In this document: positions 52,544 through 62,351 of the stretch, piece after piece
Numbering within the stretch: the stretch's first letter is position 1
How the letters are laid out: each line of letters opens with the position of its first letter
Assembly (NCBI GenBank): GCA_045649685.1
Contig: JAZRQJ010000007.1
Span: 62,001 to 126,000 of the forward strand
Direction: 5' to 3'
Length of the DNA stretch: 64,000 nucleotides
DNA from: RUG12519 sp045649685
GTDB lineage: Bacteria > Bacillota > Clostridia > Oscillospirales > Ruminococcaceae
Position numbers and translations under genes: made by a program
The notes under the pieces: model-generated
What the model was told of the DNA's origin: nothing
Database searches by the model: none
Seen by the model: only the letters and a program-made list of their open reading frames with translations

Positions 52544-54475
52544 ATGGGTTACACAATAGCTGAAAAAATCATTAAAGAGCATATTGTTTCAGGTGAAATG
52601 AGACGTGGAGCTAAGATAGCTTTAAAGATAGATCAAACATTAACTCAAGATGCAACAGGAACAATGGCTTATTTGCAATTTGAAGCATTGGGTGTTGATA
52701 GAGTTAAAACCGAGAAAAGTGTTGCGTACATAGATCATAATACTTTGCAGTCTGGTTTTATGAATGCAGATGATCACAAATATATAGGAAGTGTTGCCAA
52801 AAAACATGGAATATATTTTTCAAGGCCAGGGAATGGAATTTGTCATCAGGTGCACTTGGAGCGTTTTGGAAAACCAGGCAAAACTTTAATTGGTTCAGAT
52901 AGTCATACGCCAACTGGTGGTGGAATTGGAATGCTTGCGTGTGGTGCTGGTGGATTTGATGTTGCTTGTGCTATGGCTGGTAAACCATACTATATTACCA
53001 TGCCTCAAATGGTTAGGGTTAATTTGATTGGTGCACTAAAGCCTTGGGTTAGTGCAAAAGATATTATATTGAAAGTCTTGCAAATTATGACTGTTAAAGG
53101 TGGAGTTGGAAAAATAATTGAGTATGGTGGAGAAGGTGTGAGCTCTTTGTCTGTTCCGGAGCGTGCTACAATAACTAATATGGGAGCTGAACTGGGAGCA
53201 ACAACTTCAATTTTCCCTTCTGATGAGGTAACTCATGAGTTCTTAAGAGCTCAGGGGAGAGAACAAGATTGGGTTTCTTTGTTGGCAGATAGTGACGCTG
53301 TTTATGATGAAGTAATTAATGTTGATTTAGATTCGTTAGCTCCTATGGTTGCGTGTCCACATTCTCCTGATAATGTAAAATCTGTGGACGAAGTTGGTAA
53401 ATTAAAAGTAGACCAAGTTTGCATAGGATCTTGTACAAATTCTTCATTAACAGACATGATGAAAGTTGCGCACATATTGAGAGGTAAAAAAATTCATCCC
53501 GATGTTTCTTTGTCTATAGCACCAGGATCTAAGCAGGTTTTAACTATGTTGGCGCGAAATGGCATGCTTGCTGATATGATTGATGCAGGAGCAAGAATTT
53601 TGGAGAGTGCTTGTGGACCATGTATAGGAATGGGCCAATCTCCAAATTCAAAGGGAGTTTCTTTAAGGACTTTTAACCGTAATTTCCTTGGACGTAGCGG
53701 AACAAAAGATGCTCAAATTTATTTGATTTCTCCTGAAGTTGCAGCTTATTCTGCATTGAATGGTGTTCTTTCTAATCCAACAGAATTGGAAAGCATGCCT
53801 AGCTTTAAAATGCCTGAATTTTTTATGGTTAACGATAATATGATTGAACCTCCAGCGAGCGTTGAAGATGCATCAACAGTTGAAGTGTTTAGAGGACCTA
53901 ACATAAAACCTTTCCCTGTTGCAGATAAACTTCCAGAAAGTATTAGTGCAGAGGTTGTTTTGAAAGTTGATGATAATATAACCACTGATCATATTATGCC
54001 TGCTGGTTCGAAAATTTTGCCATATCGTTCAAATATTCCTTATTTATCTAAATTTTGCTTTGAAGTTGTGGATCCTACATTTGCTGAGCGTGCAAATAAG
54101 GTGGAAAATGGAGTTATAGTTGGTGGAATAAACTACGGACAAGGTTCGTCTCGTGAACATGCAGCTCTAGTTCCGCTTTATTTAGGAATTAAGGTTGTTC
54201 TGACCAAGAGTTTTGCAAGAATACACGAAGCAAATTTGATTAACACAGGTATATTGCCATTAACTTTTGTAAATGAAGACGATTATAGCAAAATAGATCA
54301 AGACGATAAGTTAGAAATTTTGAATTTGAGAGAAGCTATTCAAAATAATGAACCAATTGTTTTGATGAATAGGACTAAAGGCATTGAAATTGGAGTTAGA
54401 TATAATCTTGAAGATAGAGATAGGGACATTATATTAGCTGGTGGGCTTTTGAATTATTTGAAAAGCACATTTTAG
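52544..54475 (+). CDS. acnA: Aconitate hydratase
   Basis: A protein of 643 residues. It converts citrate to isocitrate with a 4Fe-4S cluster. Cluster cysteines lie in GSCTNSS and CGPCIGMGQ. Other signatures are IGSDSHTPTGGGIGMLACGA and NYGQGSSREHAAL in the swivel domain. Length and order fit the mitochondrial-type aconitase rather than the longer AcnA. ATG 52544 follows GGGAGAGG. With the IDH gene elsewhere in the window it gives the path to 2-oxoglutarate. Its stop codon overlaps that of sigG. Confidence 0.95.
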   Translation: MGYTIAEKIIKEHIVSGEMRRGAKIALKIDQTLTQDATGTMAYLQFEALGVDRVKTEKSVAYIDHNTLQSGFMNADDHKYIGSVAKKHGIYFSRPGNGICHQVHLERFGKPGKTLIGSDSHTPTGGGIGMLACGAGGFDVACAMAGKPYYITMPQMVRVNLIGALKPWVSAKDIILKVLQIMTVKGGVGKIIEYGGEGVSSLSVPERATITNMGAELGATTSIFPSDEVTHEFLRAQGREQDWVSLLADSDAVYDEVINVDLDSLAPMVACPHSPDNVKSVDEVGKLKVDQVCIGSCTNSSLTDMMKVAHILRGKKIHPDVSLSIAPGSKQVLTMLARNGMLADMIDAGARILESACGPCIGMGQSPNSKGVSLRTFNRNFLGRSGTKDAQIYLISPEVAAYSALNGVLSNPTELESMPSFKMPEFFMVNDNMIEPPASVEDASTVEVFRGPNIKPFPVADKLPESISAEVVLKVDDNITTDHIMPAGSKILPYRSNIPYLSKFCFEVVDPTFAERANKVENGVIVGGINYGQGSSREHAALVPLYLGIKVVLTKSFARIHEANLINTGILPLTFVNEDDYSKIDQDDKLEILNLREAIQNNEPIVLMNRTKGIEIGVRYNLEDRDRDIILAGGLLNYLKSTF

Positions 54476-55254
54476 TCAATTTGAGATTTTATTGAGTTGA
54501 GCGCAGTTTTTTCTAGCCGACTGACTTGTGCTTGAGATATGCCTATTTCTTCTGCAACTTCTACTTGTGTTTTTCCAGATAAAAATCTTAGAGACAATAT
54601 TCTTTTTTCACGATCAGTTAAGTTTGCGATTGTTTTTTTGATAAGCATTTGATTTAGCCAATTTTTGTCTGTTGATTGACTGCCAATTTGATCCATAACA
54701 TATATTGTATCATTGGTGGAATCAGAATATATTGGTTCGTATAGTGATACGGGGTCTACTATTGATTCTAGTGCCATGAATACGTTTTTACTTGATTCTT
54801 GCATCTCATCGATGATTTCATCAAAAGTTGGTTCTCTGTTGTTTTTGTTTATGAAAGATTCTTTGATTTTCATTGCTCTATATGCAATATCTTTTAGTGA
54901 TCGGGATACTTTTATGCTGCAGTAATCTCTTAGATATCTTCTAAGTTCACCTTGAATCATTGGAACGGCATATGTTGAAAATCTAACGTTTTGATTTATG
55001 TCAAATCGGTCGATTGCTTTTATTAGGCCTATACAACCCACTTGAAACAGATCATCCATATTTTCTCCGCGGGATGAGAAACGTTGAACTACGCTGAGCA
55101 CTAATTTTAGGTTGCCTTTTATGAGTTGTTCTCTAGCTTTTTCCGGATGATCATTGTTTTTTATCTTGGTTAGAAGAGCTTTTTTTTCTTTTTCAGTTAG
55201 AACTTTTAAGCTCGTTGTGTCTATTCCACTTATTTTAACTTTATTGAAATACAT
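54472..55254 (-). CDS. sigG: RNA polymerase sporulation sigma factor SigG
   Basis: A protein of 260 residues. NKVKISGIDTTSLKVL at the N-terminus is the SigG signature. Region 2 has DLFQVGCIGLIKAIDRFD, FSTYAVPMIQGELRRYLRD; region 4 has KTQVEVAEEIGISQAQVSRL. SigG controls late forespore genes. No spoIIGA or sigE gene is adjacent; its stop overlaps that of convergent aconitase by four bases. It shows that the organism carries the sporulation cascade. Confidence 0.96.
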   Translation of the reverse strand: MYFNKVKISGIDTTSLKVLTEKEKKALLTKIKNNDHPEKAREQLIKGNLKLVLSVVQRFSSRGENMDDLFQVGCIGLIKAIDRFDINQNVRFSTYAVPMIQGELRRYLRDYCSIKVSRSLKDIAYRAMKIKESFINKNNREPTFDEIIDEMQESSKNVFMALESIVDPVSLYEPIYSDSTNDTIYVMDQIGSQSTDKNWLNQMLIKKTIANLTDREKRILSLRFLSGKTQVEVAEEIGISQAQVSRLEKTALNSIKSQID

Positions 55255-55403
55255 TGTTGTTTTAGCCCTTTCTATTTGTTGTTTTTAAGTATGCCTTTTT
55301 AAATAGTTTGGGCAAATAATTAAAACAAATTCAGTTTATTTTATGTAATAGTTAATATTTGTTTGGTAATTTTAGGAAAATATTATAGTTTTGGAGGATA
55401 TGT

Positions 55404-56357
55404 ATGAAGTACTATGTTGGAGTTGATTTAGGTGGAACTAATATAGTGGTCGCAGTGGTAGACGAAACTGGAAAAATATTAGGTAAAAGCTCTTGTAAGA
55501 CCAATTTGCCAAAAGAACCTGAGGTTTTAAGTGCAGATATAGCTAATCTTATTGATCAGGTTTTGACAAATTTGAATATCACTATAGATGACATTGAAAA
55601 TGTTGGTATAGGTGTTCCGGGGACTGTAAACACACAAGATAAAGTTATTATTTATTCCTGTAATTTTAACTATAGTAATGTAAAAATCGCTGAGTTGTTG
55701 GAAAGAAAAATAGGAAAAACTGTATATGTTGAAAATGATGCTAATGCTGCTGCTCTGGGAGAGTTTGTTTGCGGAGCTGGGCGAGGATTAGATGACGTGG
55801 TTGTTATAACTTTAGGAACAGGTATTGGCGGAGGAATTATTTTAAATAAAAAGCTTTATAGAGGATTTAATTATTGTGGTGGAGAACTTGGCCATATAGT
55901 TATTGAACAAGGTGGAAGACCTTGCAATTGTGGACGTAGTGGATGTTTTGAAGCGTATGCTTCTGCTACTGGACTAGCTAAAACAGCCGCAGAAGTTATT
56001 AATAAATATCCAGATAGTAAATTATGGAACGTATATAACGAAAAGCATAATATAAGTGGAACCGCTTTATTTGGCGCAGTTGCTGATGGTGATCCTGCAG
56101 CTAAAGAGGTTTTAAATATATTTGTTTCACATCTTGCTTGCGGAATTACTAATATAGTTAATATATTCCAGCCACAAGTTTTATGTATTGGTGGAGGTAT
56201 TAGTCAAGCTGGAGAGTTATTAATTAATCCTTTAAAAGAAATTTTTGATAAAGAAGATTATGCTAGAGATTCAAAAGATCGTTGTAAAATTGTTGCGGCT
56301 CAATTAGGCAACGATGCTGGTTTGATTGGTGCTGCTATGTTGTTTAAATTTCAGTAA
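55404..56357 (+). CDS. glcK: ROK-family glucokinase
   Basis: A protein of 317 residues. ATP site VGVDLGGTNIVVAVVD, then VENDANAAALGEFVCGAGRG and TLGTGIGGGIILNKK. The ROK zinc motif is CNCGRSGCFEAYAS, with the fourth ligand His in GGELGHIVIE. It phosphorylates glucose; other hexoses or N-acetyl sugars are possible. ATG follows TTTGGAGG. A terminator separates it from nrdR. Confidence 0.93.
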   Translation: MKYYVGVDLGGTNIVVAVVDETGKILGKSSCKTNLPKEPEVLSADIANLIDQVLTNLNITIDDIENVGIGVPGTVNTQDKVIIYSCNFNYSNVKIAELLERKIGKTVYVENDANAAALGEFVCGAGRGLDDVVVITLGTGIGGGIILNKKLYRGFNYCGGELGHIVIEQGGRPCNCGRSGCFEAYASATGLAKTAAEVINKYPDSKLWNVYNEKHNISGTALFGAVADGDPAAKEVLNIFVSHLACGITNIVNIFQPQVLCIGGGISQAGELLINPLKEIFDKEDYARDSKDRCKIVAAQLGNDAGLIGAAMLFKFQ

Positions 56358-56371
56358 AATTTTTGCATTTT

Positions 56372-56412
56372 ATATTGTCCAACACTTAAGGTTGAAGTGT
56401 TGGACAATTTGT
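56372..56412 (+). terminator. Terminator after glucokinase
   Basis: ATTGTCCAACACTT (56374-56387) pairs perfectly with AAGTGTTGGACAAT (56395-56408). Confidence 0.8.
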
Positions 56413-56476
56413 GTTATATTTAAAATAAAATATATGGATTAACCAGATATTACTTTAGAATTTAAGGAGAAATTTT

Positions 56477-56920
56477 ATGATATGTCCATATTGTAAAAGT
56501 GATGCCAATAAGGTTGTAGATTCTCGATCAACTGCTGATGGAAAATCGATTCGCCGCAGAAGAGAATGTTTGAAATGTTTAGGACGATTTACAACATACG
56601 AATCTATAGAGACTATACCTATTTTAGTTATAAAGAAGGATAACTCAAGACAAAGATTTAATAGAGATAAATTAATTTCTAGATTGCTTATAGCTTTCGG
56701 AAAAAGATCTGTGGATTTAGATGTTTTAAAAAATATTGTTTTTGAGGTTGAAAATGAATTACTTGGGTTATTTGTAGAAGAAATTCAATCTTATAAAATT
56801 GCTGAAATAACTATGAGAAAATTGAAGAAAGTTGATGTTGTTGCTTATATACGATTTGCTTCTGTTTATTATGAGTTTTCCTCAGTTGAAGAGTTTATGG
56901 ATGAGTTAAAAAAGCTTTAA
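56477..56920 (+). CDS. nrdR: Transcriptional repressor NrdR
   Basis: A protein of 147 residues. A zinc ribbon (CPYCKSDANKVVDSR, RRECLKCLGRFTTYE) is followed by an ATP-cone domain (VIKKDNSRQRFNRDKLISRL). It represses ribonucleotide reductase genes when ATP/dATP bind. No nrd gene is in the window. Its stop abuts that of the DUF4363 gene, with no terminator between them. Confidence 0.97.
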   Translation: MICPYCKSDANKVVDSRSTADGKSIRRRRECLKCLGRFTTYESIETIPILVIKKDNSRQRFNRDKLISRLLIAFGKRSVDLDVLKNIVFEVENELLGLFVEEIQSYKIAEITMRKLKKVDVVAYIRFASVYYEFSSVEEFMDELKKL

Positions 56921-57301
56921 TTATAGTATGTTACATAATATAGGCTTTTCATCTTCAATTATTTCGTGACAATATTGAATGATCGAGTCTAAAGCTTTTC
57001 CAGATTCTAATTGGTCTTCTAGTTTGATTATTTCTGATAGACTTCCCATTTCGCGTTCTATGTCTTCTAAATTATTTCTTCGAAGATATAGGCGCATTAT
57101 TTTTTCCTGATCTTTCCAAAAAGATTCAAGTTTTTCTTGATATTTTTTTGCGTTTTCCATGTCATAATTTTCTACATAGTTTTTGGTTTCTTCTGCAATT
57201 TCAATTACTTGATGACATCTATGGTTTGTATCTAGCATTGCGAAAATACCTGCTAATATAAGTAATATAAAGATAATTGATACTGTTATTATTCTTTTCA
57301 T
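56921..57301 (-). CDS. DUF4363 family protein
   Basis: A protein of 126 residues with one N-terminal membrane helix (IITVSIIFILLILAGIFAML) and a charged helical domain. DUF4363 proteins are encoded directly after DUF421 genes in Firmicutes, as here (four-base ATGA overlap). The role is unknown; a link to the DUF421 protein is inferred from position. Confidence 0.85.
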   Translation of the reverse strand: MKRIITVSIIFILLILAGIFAMLDTNHRCHQVIEIAEETKNYVENYDMENAKKYQEKLESFWKDQEKIMRLYLRRNNLEDIEREMGSLSEIIKLEDQLESGKALDSIIQYCHEIIEDEKPILCNIL

Positions 57302-57975
57302 TTAACATTCTCCTTGAGGGTAATAAATGTATTTTTATTAGGATCTGATGTCATTATAAATATATCTTTTGTATTTATATTTTTCTTTTGTAATTCGTTT
57401 AGTAGCCATTTTTTTGTTAAACCAACTTCTTTTAAATTATCATCCACTATTTTACCATCCGAAACAATAACTAATGGAATTGTGGTTTGTTGATTTTTTA
57501 GCTCCAGCATTTGGGCCGTTACATTTTGAGATTGAAATTTTTTGATTACACTCATTGATCCGTTTGTTTCTACTATTGCATATGCAACTTGAGATATATC
57601 AAAAACTTCACAGCTTCTAAGGCCTTCCATTAAATCATCAATAGTGAATCTAAGTGCTTTAATTGCTTTTTGATTAATTTTTCCATTTTGTATTACAAAC
57701 ATAGGTTTGCCTGATAAAATAGTTCTTAATTTAGAACTTTTCATATTTAATATTGATATTAACAGTTCAAAACAAACCAGAGTTAGTATGGGAACTGCCC
57801 CCAAAGCTAGAGGAACGTTTATATCTTCAATGGGCAATACAGCTATATTTGAAATTAATATGGTTATTGCTAGCTCTCCTGGTTGGAGTTCACCAATTTG
57901 TCTTTTGCCCATTAATCTTATTGCAAATATAATTAAAGTGTATAATATAATGGCTCGTATTAAAGAAATTATCAC
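57298..57975 (-). CDS. DUF421 (YetF-like) membrane protein
   Basis: A protein of 225 residues. Three N-terminal helices with RLMGKRQIGELQPGELAITI and ISNIAVLPIEDINVPL, then a cytosolic domain with SGKPMFVIQNGKINQKAIKA and AYAIVETNGSMSVIKK. YetF relatives in Bacillus affect spore germination in association with DUF1657/SpoVA genes. That context is not seen here. It forms a pair with DUF4363. Confidence 0.9.
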   Translation of the reverse strand: MIISLIRAIILYTLIIFAIRLMGKRQIGELQPGELAITILISNIAVLPIEDINVPLALGAVPILTLVCFELLISILNMKSSKLRTILSGKPMFVIQNGKINQKAIKALRFTIDDLMEGLRSCEVFDISQVAYAIVETNGSMSVIKKFQSQNVTAQMLELKNQQTTIPLVIVSDGKIVDDNLKEVGLTKKWLLNELQKKNINTKDIFIMTSDPNKNTFITLKENVK

Positions 57976-58043
57976 AAAAAACTCTCCTTATAATTTAGAT
58001 TAATTTTATTGTTTCGCAATAAATAATTTTTATACTAAAAAAT

Positions 58044-58078
58044 AAAAAAATCTTCAGTTTTTATTAACTGAAGATTTT
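58044..58078 (-). terminator. Terminator after aminotransferase or before DUF421
   Basis: AAAATCTTCAGTT pairs with AACTGAAGATTTT, with seven T on the minus strand. It lies downstream of the aminotransferase gene. Confidence 0.8.
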
Positions 58079-58112
58079 CAATTGTATTTTTATTTTAAAA
58101 AAGATGATATAT

Positions 58113-58967
58113 TTATGCAATAACACTTCCGCATACAGCTATTATTTGTTGTTCATAAGTTTTTTGTAATTTTTTAAGCAGTTCTGGATCTTTTCCACCA
58201 ACTTTTTGATTTTCGATTTTATTAACTCCCATAAATAATGAACCACTTGCACAAACTATAACTTCATCACAATCCATCAATTCAGTTATTGTAAAGGCCT
58301 CTTCAATTACAGGAATATTTAACTCATGACAAATTTTTATTAAATGGGCACGTGTTATACCAGGCAGAATTAAGTTGTTGAGAGGAGCTGTTTTGAGTTT
58401 GCCATCTTTAAGTATTGCTATATTTGAATGGGCGCATTCTGTTACATACTCTCCGCGGTGGAAAACAGCCTCATGACAACCAGCTTGTTTTGCCTTTTCA
58501 GATGCTAAAACAGTTGGAATTAGGTTTAATGTTTTTATATTACAGTGAAAGAATCTTGTATCTTCAACTAATATAAGATCATATTTCATATTATTCATAT
58601 CTTTTAAAGGATCGTCTGTAATCATAATTAATAAATTTGGTTTAACTTTTTCAGGGAATGCATGGTTTCTTAAAGCAGATCCTCTAGAAACTTGCCAATA
58701 TATTTTCTGATTTTTGCTGCCCTCTTCTTTGGCTAAATTTTCTATTATATTTTTTAATTCTTCTTTTGGTGTATCAAAAGGTATATCTAGAAGTTTACAA
58801 CTGTCATAAAAGCGGTCTAAATGATCATCTAACGCAAAAATTTTTTGATTTACTGCATGAACAACATCATATAAGCCATCTCCAAAATATATGGATCTAT
58901 CTGTTACTGGAATTTTTAATTCATCTATAGGCACAATCTTGCCATTATAATAACCCAAATTTTTCAT
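58113..58967 (-). CDS. dat: D-amino-acid aminotransferase (class IV PLP enzyme)
   Basis: A protein of 284 residues. The catalytic Lys is in NIKTLNLIPTVLASEKAKQ, and the D-alanine type carboxylate trap QVSRGSALRNHAFP is present. YFGDGLYDVV and GITRAHLI are family motifs. It interconverts D-alanine and D-glutamate for the cell wall, or branched-chain substrates less likely. ATG 58967 follows a GGGGGA site; codons up to 59036 are not conserved. Confidence 0.92.
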   Translation of the reverse strand: MKNLGYYNGKIVPIDELKIPVTDRSIYFGDGLYDVVHAVNQKIFALDDHLDRFYDSCKLLDIPFDTPKEELKNIIENLAKEEGSKNQKIYWQVSRGSALRNHAFPEKVKPNLLIMITDDPLKDMNNMKYDLILVEDTRFFHCNIKTLNLIPTVLASEKAKQAGCHEAVFHRGEYVTECAHSNIAILKDGKLKTAPLNNLILPGITRAHLIKICHELNIPVIEEAFTITELMDCDEVIVCASGSLFMGVNKIENQKVGGKDPELLKKLQKTYEQQIIAVCGSVIA

Positions 58968-59161
58968 ATAGAAGTTCCCCCGATAAATAATGCTTAAATT
59001 AATAAATAAAAAATTAATATTTATTAATTCCGACAATAAGAGATTATATCATAATATGAAACAAATATCAATGATATGTGAAAATATATTGTTTATTTAA
59101 AGAACAATATTTTAAATTTTTAATATAATAAATTAGAAATTTAATTATCGGGGGTATGATT

Positions 59162-59902
59162 GTGCCTAATATTTATTTAAGTCCATCAACACAAGAATCT
59201 AATCTGTATATTAACGGCGGAACAGAAGAAGAAATTATGAATCAATTGGCGGATTTTGTTTCTGAGTATTTAAATTCTAATGGAATTAGATATACGAGAA
59301 ACACACCTCAAATGACAGCAGCTTCTTCAATTCAACAGTCGAATGAAGGAAATTATGATTTACACTTAGCGCTTCATTCCAATGCTGCTCCAGAACAAAG
59401 ATCGGGGCAAGTAAAAGGAGTAGAAGTATATTATTCTCCTTATAGTGAACAAGGAAAGAAAATAGCAGATATTTTAGTTGAATACTTAAAAAGAATTTAT
59501 CCAGATCCTAATTTAGTGCGTGCTTTATCTACGACAAATTTGGGAGAAGTTGGAAAAACACGTGCACCGGGAGTACTAATAGAAACTGCATATCATGACA
59601 ATCCTGAAGATGCACAGTGGATAAAGGACAATTTGGATAATATAGCTAAAACTATTGTAGAAGCACTTACTAATTATTTTGGGATGTCTTTTATAGGAAA
59701 GACGGCGCCATATCCCGGAGTTGTTAATATAAGAAATGGTGGATTGAATTTGAGAGACAAACCTACAACACAGGCACCAATTATTGGTTTGCTTGCAAAT
59801 AAACAACAGATTATGATTTTGGGACGGCACGGGGATTGGTATGCAGTTCAGACACCTTTTGGTATTGGTTTTGTTTTTGCAGATTATGTTCAGTCATATT
59901 AA
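59162..59902 (+). CDS. N-acetylmuramoyl-L-alanine amidase with SH3b domain
   Basis: A protein of 246 residues. Amidase_3 domain (1-175): zinc residues expected at a first His are replaced by IYLSPSTQES; Glu in TEEEIMNQLA, His72 in HLALHSNAA and Glu141 in VLIETAYHDNPEDA remain. The C-terminal SH3b domain (186-246) has VNIRNGGLNLRDKPTT and likely binds the wall. No signal peptide, so release may need lysis or a mother-cell event. GTG 59162 is chosen, with CGGGGG seven bases upstream; ATG 59156 lies too close to it. Confidence 0.85.
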   Translation: MPNIYLSPSTQESNLYINGGTEEEIMNQLADFVSEYLNSNGIRYTRNTPQMTAASSIQQSNEGNYDLHLALHSNAAPEQRSGQVKGVEVYYSPYSEQGKKIADILVEYLKRIYPDPNLVRALSTTNLGEVGKTRAPGVLIETAYHDNPEDAQWIKDNLDNIAKTIVEALTNYFGMSFIGKTAPYPGVVNIRNGGLNLRDKPTTQAPIIGLLANKQQIMILGRHGDWYAVQTPFGIGFVFADYVQSY

Positions 59903-59970
59903 GCTCTATTTGAATTGGCTTCCTTTTAGAGGGAAACTTAACCGATTTTTTTGAATGAGAAAGTAACATA

Positions 59971-60024
59971 ACATCACACCCTAATTTAATAAAAATTTTA
60001 TTAAAAATAGGATGTGATTTTTTA
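59971..60024. terminator. Bidirectional terminator between amidase and ppk
   Basis: ATCACACCCTAATTTAATAAAA pairs with the complement up to 60018, with two mismatches, and T/A-rich flanks. Confidence 0.82.
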
Positions 60025-60033
60025 TTAATTAAA

Positions 60034-62202
60034 TTACTGTAAGTTTTTAAATTTTTTCAAAAGTTTATTTTTTATAAATTTTATTACGTTTATTTTTTGA
60101 TGTGACGTATTAGGACTATTTGATCTTGATAGTTTTAAGAAATATGATTGACTATCTATTTTTATTTTGTTATCTTCAACATGAAGCTTTTCCAATTTGC
60201 CATTAGATTTTATTTTTCTTGCTTTCACAGTATCTTTGTTAATTATATTAATTATATTTAAAATTTGCTTCTTTATTGTTTTGTTTTCTATTGGAACTAA
60301 AATTTCAACTCTTTTTTCTGTGTTTCTTGTCATCATGTCAGCTGATCCAATATATATTTTTATATCGTCTATGGATTTTCCAAAGCAATATATTCTAGGA
60401 TGTTCTAAAAAGCGGCCAACTATGCTGGTTATTTCAATATTTTGAGTTTTTCGTTTTATGCCAGGTAATATGCAACAAATTCCTCGTATATTTAATTTAA
60501 TATTTACTCCAGCGTTTGATGCTTCAGATAATTTGTTAATAATATCTATATCTGTTAAAGAGTTCATTTTCATAAATATGTTGCCTTCACTGCCTTTGGC
60601 TATTTCTTTGTTAATTAGTAATATTATTTGAGATTTTAGATTGCTAGGAGAAACAAGTAACTTAGAATATTTGCCATAAAGGTTTGATATTGACATATTT
60701 TGAAAAAATAAACAAGCGTCCCTGCCAATAGATTGGTTTGCTGTCATTAAACATAGGTCTGTGTATATTTTAGCGGTTTGTTCATTATAATTTCCAGTTC
60801 CTATTTGAGTTATATATTGAATTTTATTTTTTTCTTTTCTGGTAATTAAGCATATTTTAGAATGTACTTTATAGCCTTCAAATCCATATAAAATTTTACA
60901 TCCAGATTCTTCAAGTTCATTGCTCCATTTTATATTACTTTCTTCATCAAATCTTGCACGTAGTTCTATTAATACAACAACTTCTTTTTTGTTTTCAACT
61001 GCTAGTTTTAAACAGTCAACTAGTTTGGAATTGTTAGCTAAACGGTATATCGTAATTTTTATTGATATGACGTTAGGATCTATGGCTGCATCTTTAATTA
61101 AATCAAGAAAATTGTCCATTTTGTGATAGGGATAAAACAACATAATGTCATTTTTAATTACTTGCTTTATCATATTTTCATTGGGATTTATGAACGGAGG
61201 AGTTGTAGGAGAAAATGGTTCATATGATATAGCTTTTCTTGTTGATTTAGGCATTTTATCTCCGATAGAGAAAGCGTAGCCCATAGATAAAGGCGATTTT
61301 GATTTAAATATTCTTTGTTTTTTTAAGTTTAAATTATTGCATAAAAAGGTTAAAATGTCATTTGAAATATTATTGTAAAATTCCAATCTAACTGGACATA
61401 ATCTGCCTCTTGTTTTTAAGACTTTTTTAACGTGGCGTCTGTAATCATCATCTACATCATATTGTTCGTCATCTGGATTAATATCCGCATTTCTTGTTAC
61501 TCTAATTATAGATTTATCTATTATTTCGTACATAGGAAATTCTTGATTTATAAATTGCAACATTATGTTTTCTGTTAGCATATATCTTAAAGAATTGATC
61601 TGAGATAGTGTAACAATCTTAGATAGCATTGTTGGAACAGGGACTATTCCATAAAGTGTGTTTTTAGATTTATTATTTAACTGTGCCACAATGTACAGTT
61701 CGTTATTTATTAAGTGAGGAAATGGATGACGAAAATCTATAATTTGTGGAGACAAAACTGGTTTAATAAATTCATTGTAGTATTTTTTAACAAAGTCTTT
61801 TTCTTTTTTAGACAATTCATCATAATTTAAATTATATATGTTATGTTGCCTAAAATTTTGCTCCACTTGACAGTATGTTTTATATCGTTTTTCATATAAA
61901 CTTGGCACAATTTTAAATATATCATTTAGTTGTTCTGTTGGAGTTTTACCTGTCTTACTGTCTATAGGGGGTTGTTTTAATAGTGAGAGATCTGTTAGAC
62001 TTCCTACCCTAACCATAAAAAATTCATCCAAATTACTTGTGAATATTGATATGAATTTCAATCTCTCATACAGAGGAACGGTTTTATCCGAGGATTCATC
62101 TAAAACACGCTCATTAAATCTAAGCCAAGATATTTCTCTGTTTTGAGTATACAATGTGTCTTGGCAAGATTTTATTTGTTCTTCATTTTTACACTTTGGC
62201 AT
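60034..62202 (-). CDS. ppk1: Polyphosphate kinase 1
   Basis: A protein of 722 residues. It moves the gamma-phosphate of ATP to polyphosphate. N-terminal NREISWLRFNERVLDESSD and FTSNLDEFFMVRVGSL are typical. The auto-phosphorylated His is in VHSKICLITRK; the second His motif is LEHPRIYCFGKS followed by YIGSADMMTRN. IGTGNYNEQTAKIYTD is conserved. ATG 62202 follows GTGGTG. No ppx is next to it. Confidence 0.95.
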   Translation of the reverse strand: MPKCKNEEQIKSCQDTLYTQNREISWLRFNERVLDESSDKTVPLYERLKFISIFTSNLDEFFMVRVGSLTDLSLLKQPPIDSKTGKTPTEQLNDIFKIVPSLYEKRYKTYCQVEQNFRQHNIYNLNYDELSKKEKDFVKKYYNEFIKPVLSPQIIDFRHPFPHLINNELYIVAQLNNKSKNTLYGIVPVPTMLSKIVTLSQINSLRYMLTENIMLQFINQEFPMYEIIDKSIIRVTRNADINPDDEQYDVDDDYRRHVKKVLKTRGRLCPVRLEFYNNISNDILTFLCNNLNLKKQRIFKSKSPLSMGYAFSIGDKMPKSTRKAISYEPFSPTTPPFINPNENMIKQVIKNDIMLFYPYHKMDNFLDLIKDAAIDPNVISIKITIYRLANNSKLVDCLKLAVENKKEVVVLIELRARFDEESNIKWSNELEESGCKILYGFEGYKVHSKICLITRKEKNKIQYITQIGTGNYNEQTAKIYTDLCLMTANQSIGRDACLFFQNMSISNLYGKYSKLLVSPSNLKSQIILLINKEIAKGSEGNIFMKMNSLTDIDIINKLSEASNAGVNIKLNIRGICCILPGIKRKTQNIEITSIVGRFLEHPRIYCFGKSIDDIKIYIGSADMMTRNTEKRVEILVPIENKTIKKQILNIINIINKDTVKARKIKSNGKLEKLHVEDNKIKIDSQSYFLKLSRSNSPNTSHQKINVIKFIKNKLLKKFKNLQ

Positions 62203-62290
62203 TTTAATCACCACAAAAATTTAAAAATATTAACTTTATTATAACATATTTTTTGTCATATTTGTATATAATATATATTTTTTTATAAAA

Positions 62291-62336
62291 ATAAAAAGCA
62301 CTTTTATCGCATATTGCGGATTAAGTGCTTTTTATT
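62291..62336 (-). terminator. Terminator after htpG
   Basis: AAAAAGCACTT (62293-62303) pairs with AAGTGCTTTTT (62323-62333), with A/T runs on both sides. Confidence 0.85.
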
Positions 62337-62351
62337 TTAAAATATTAGTTT

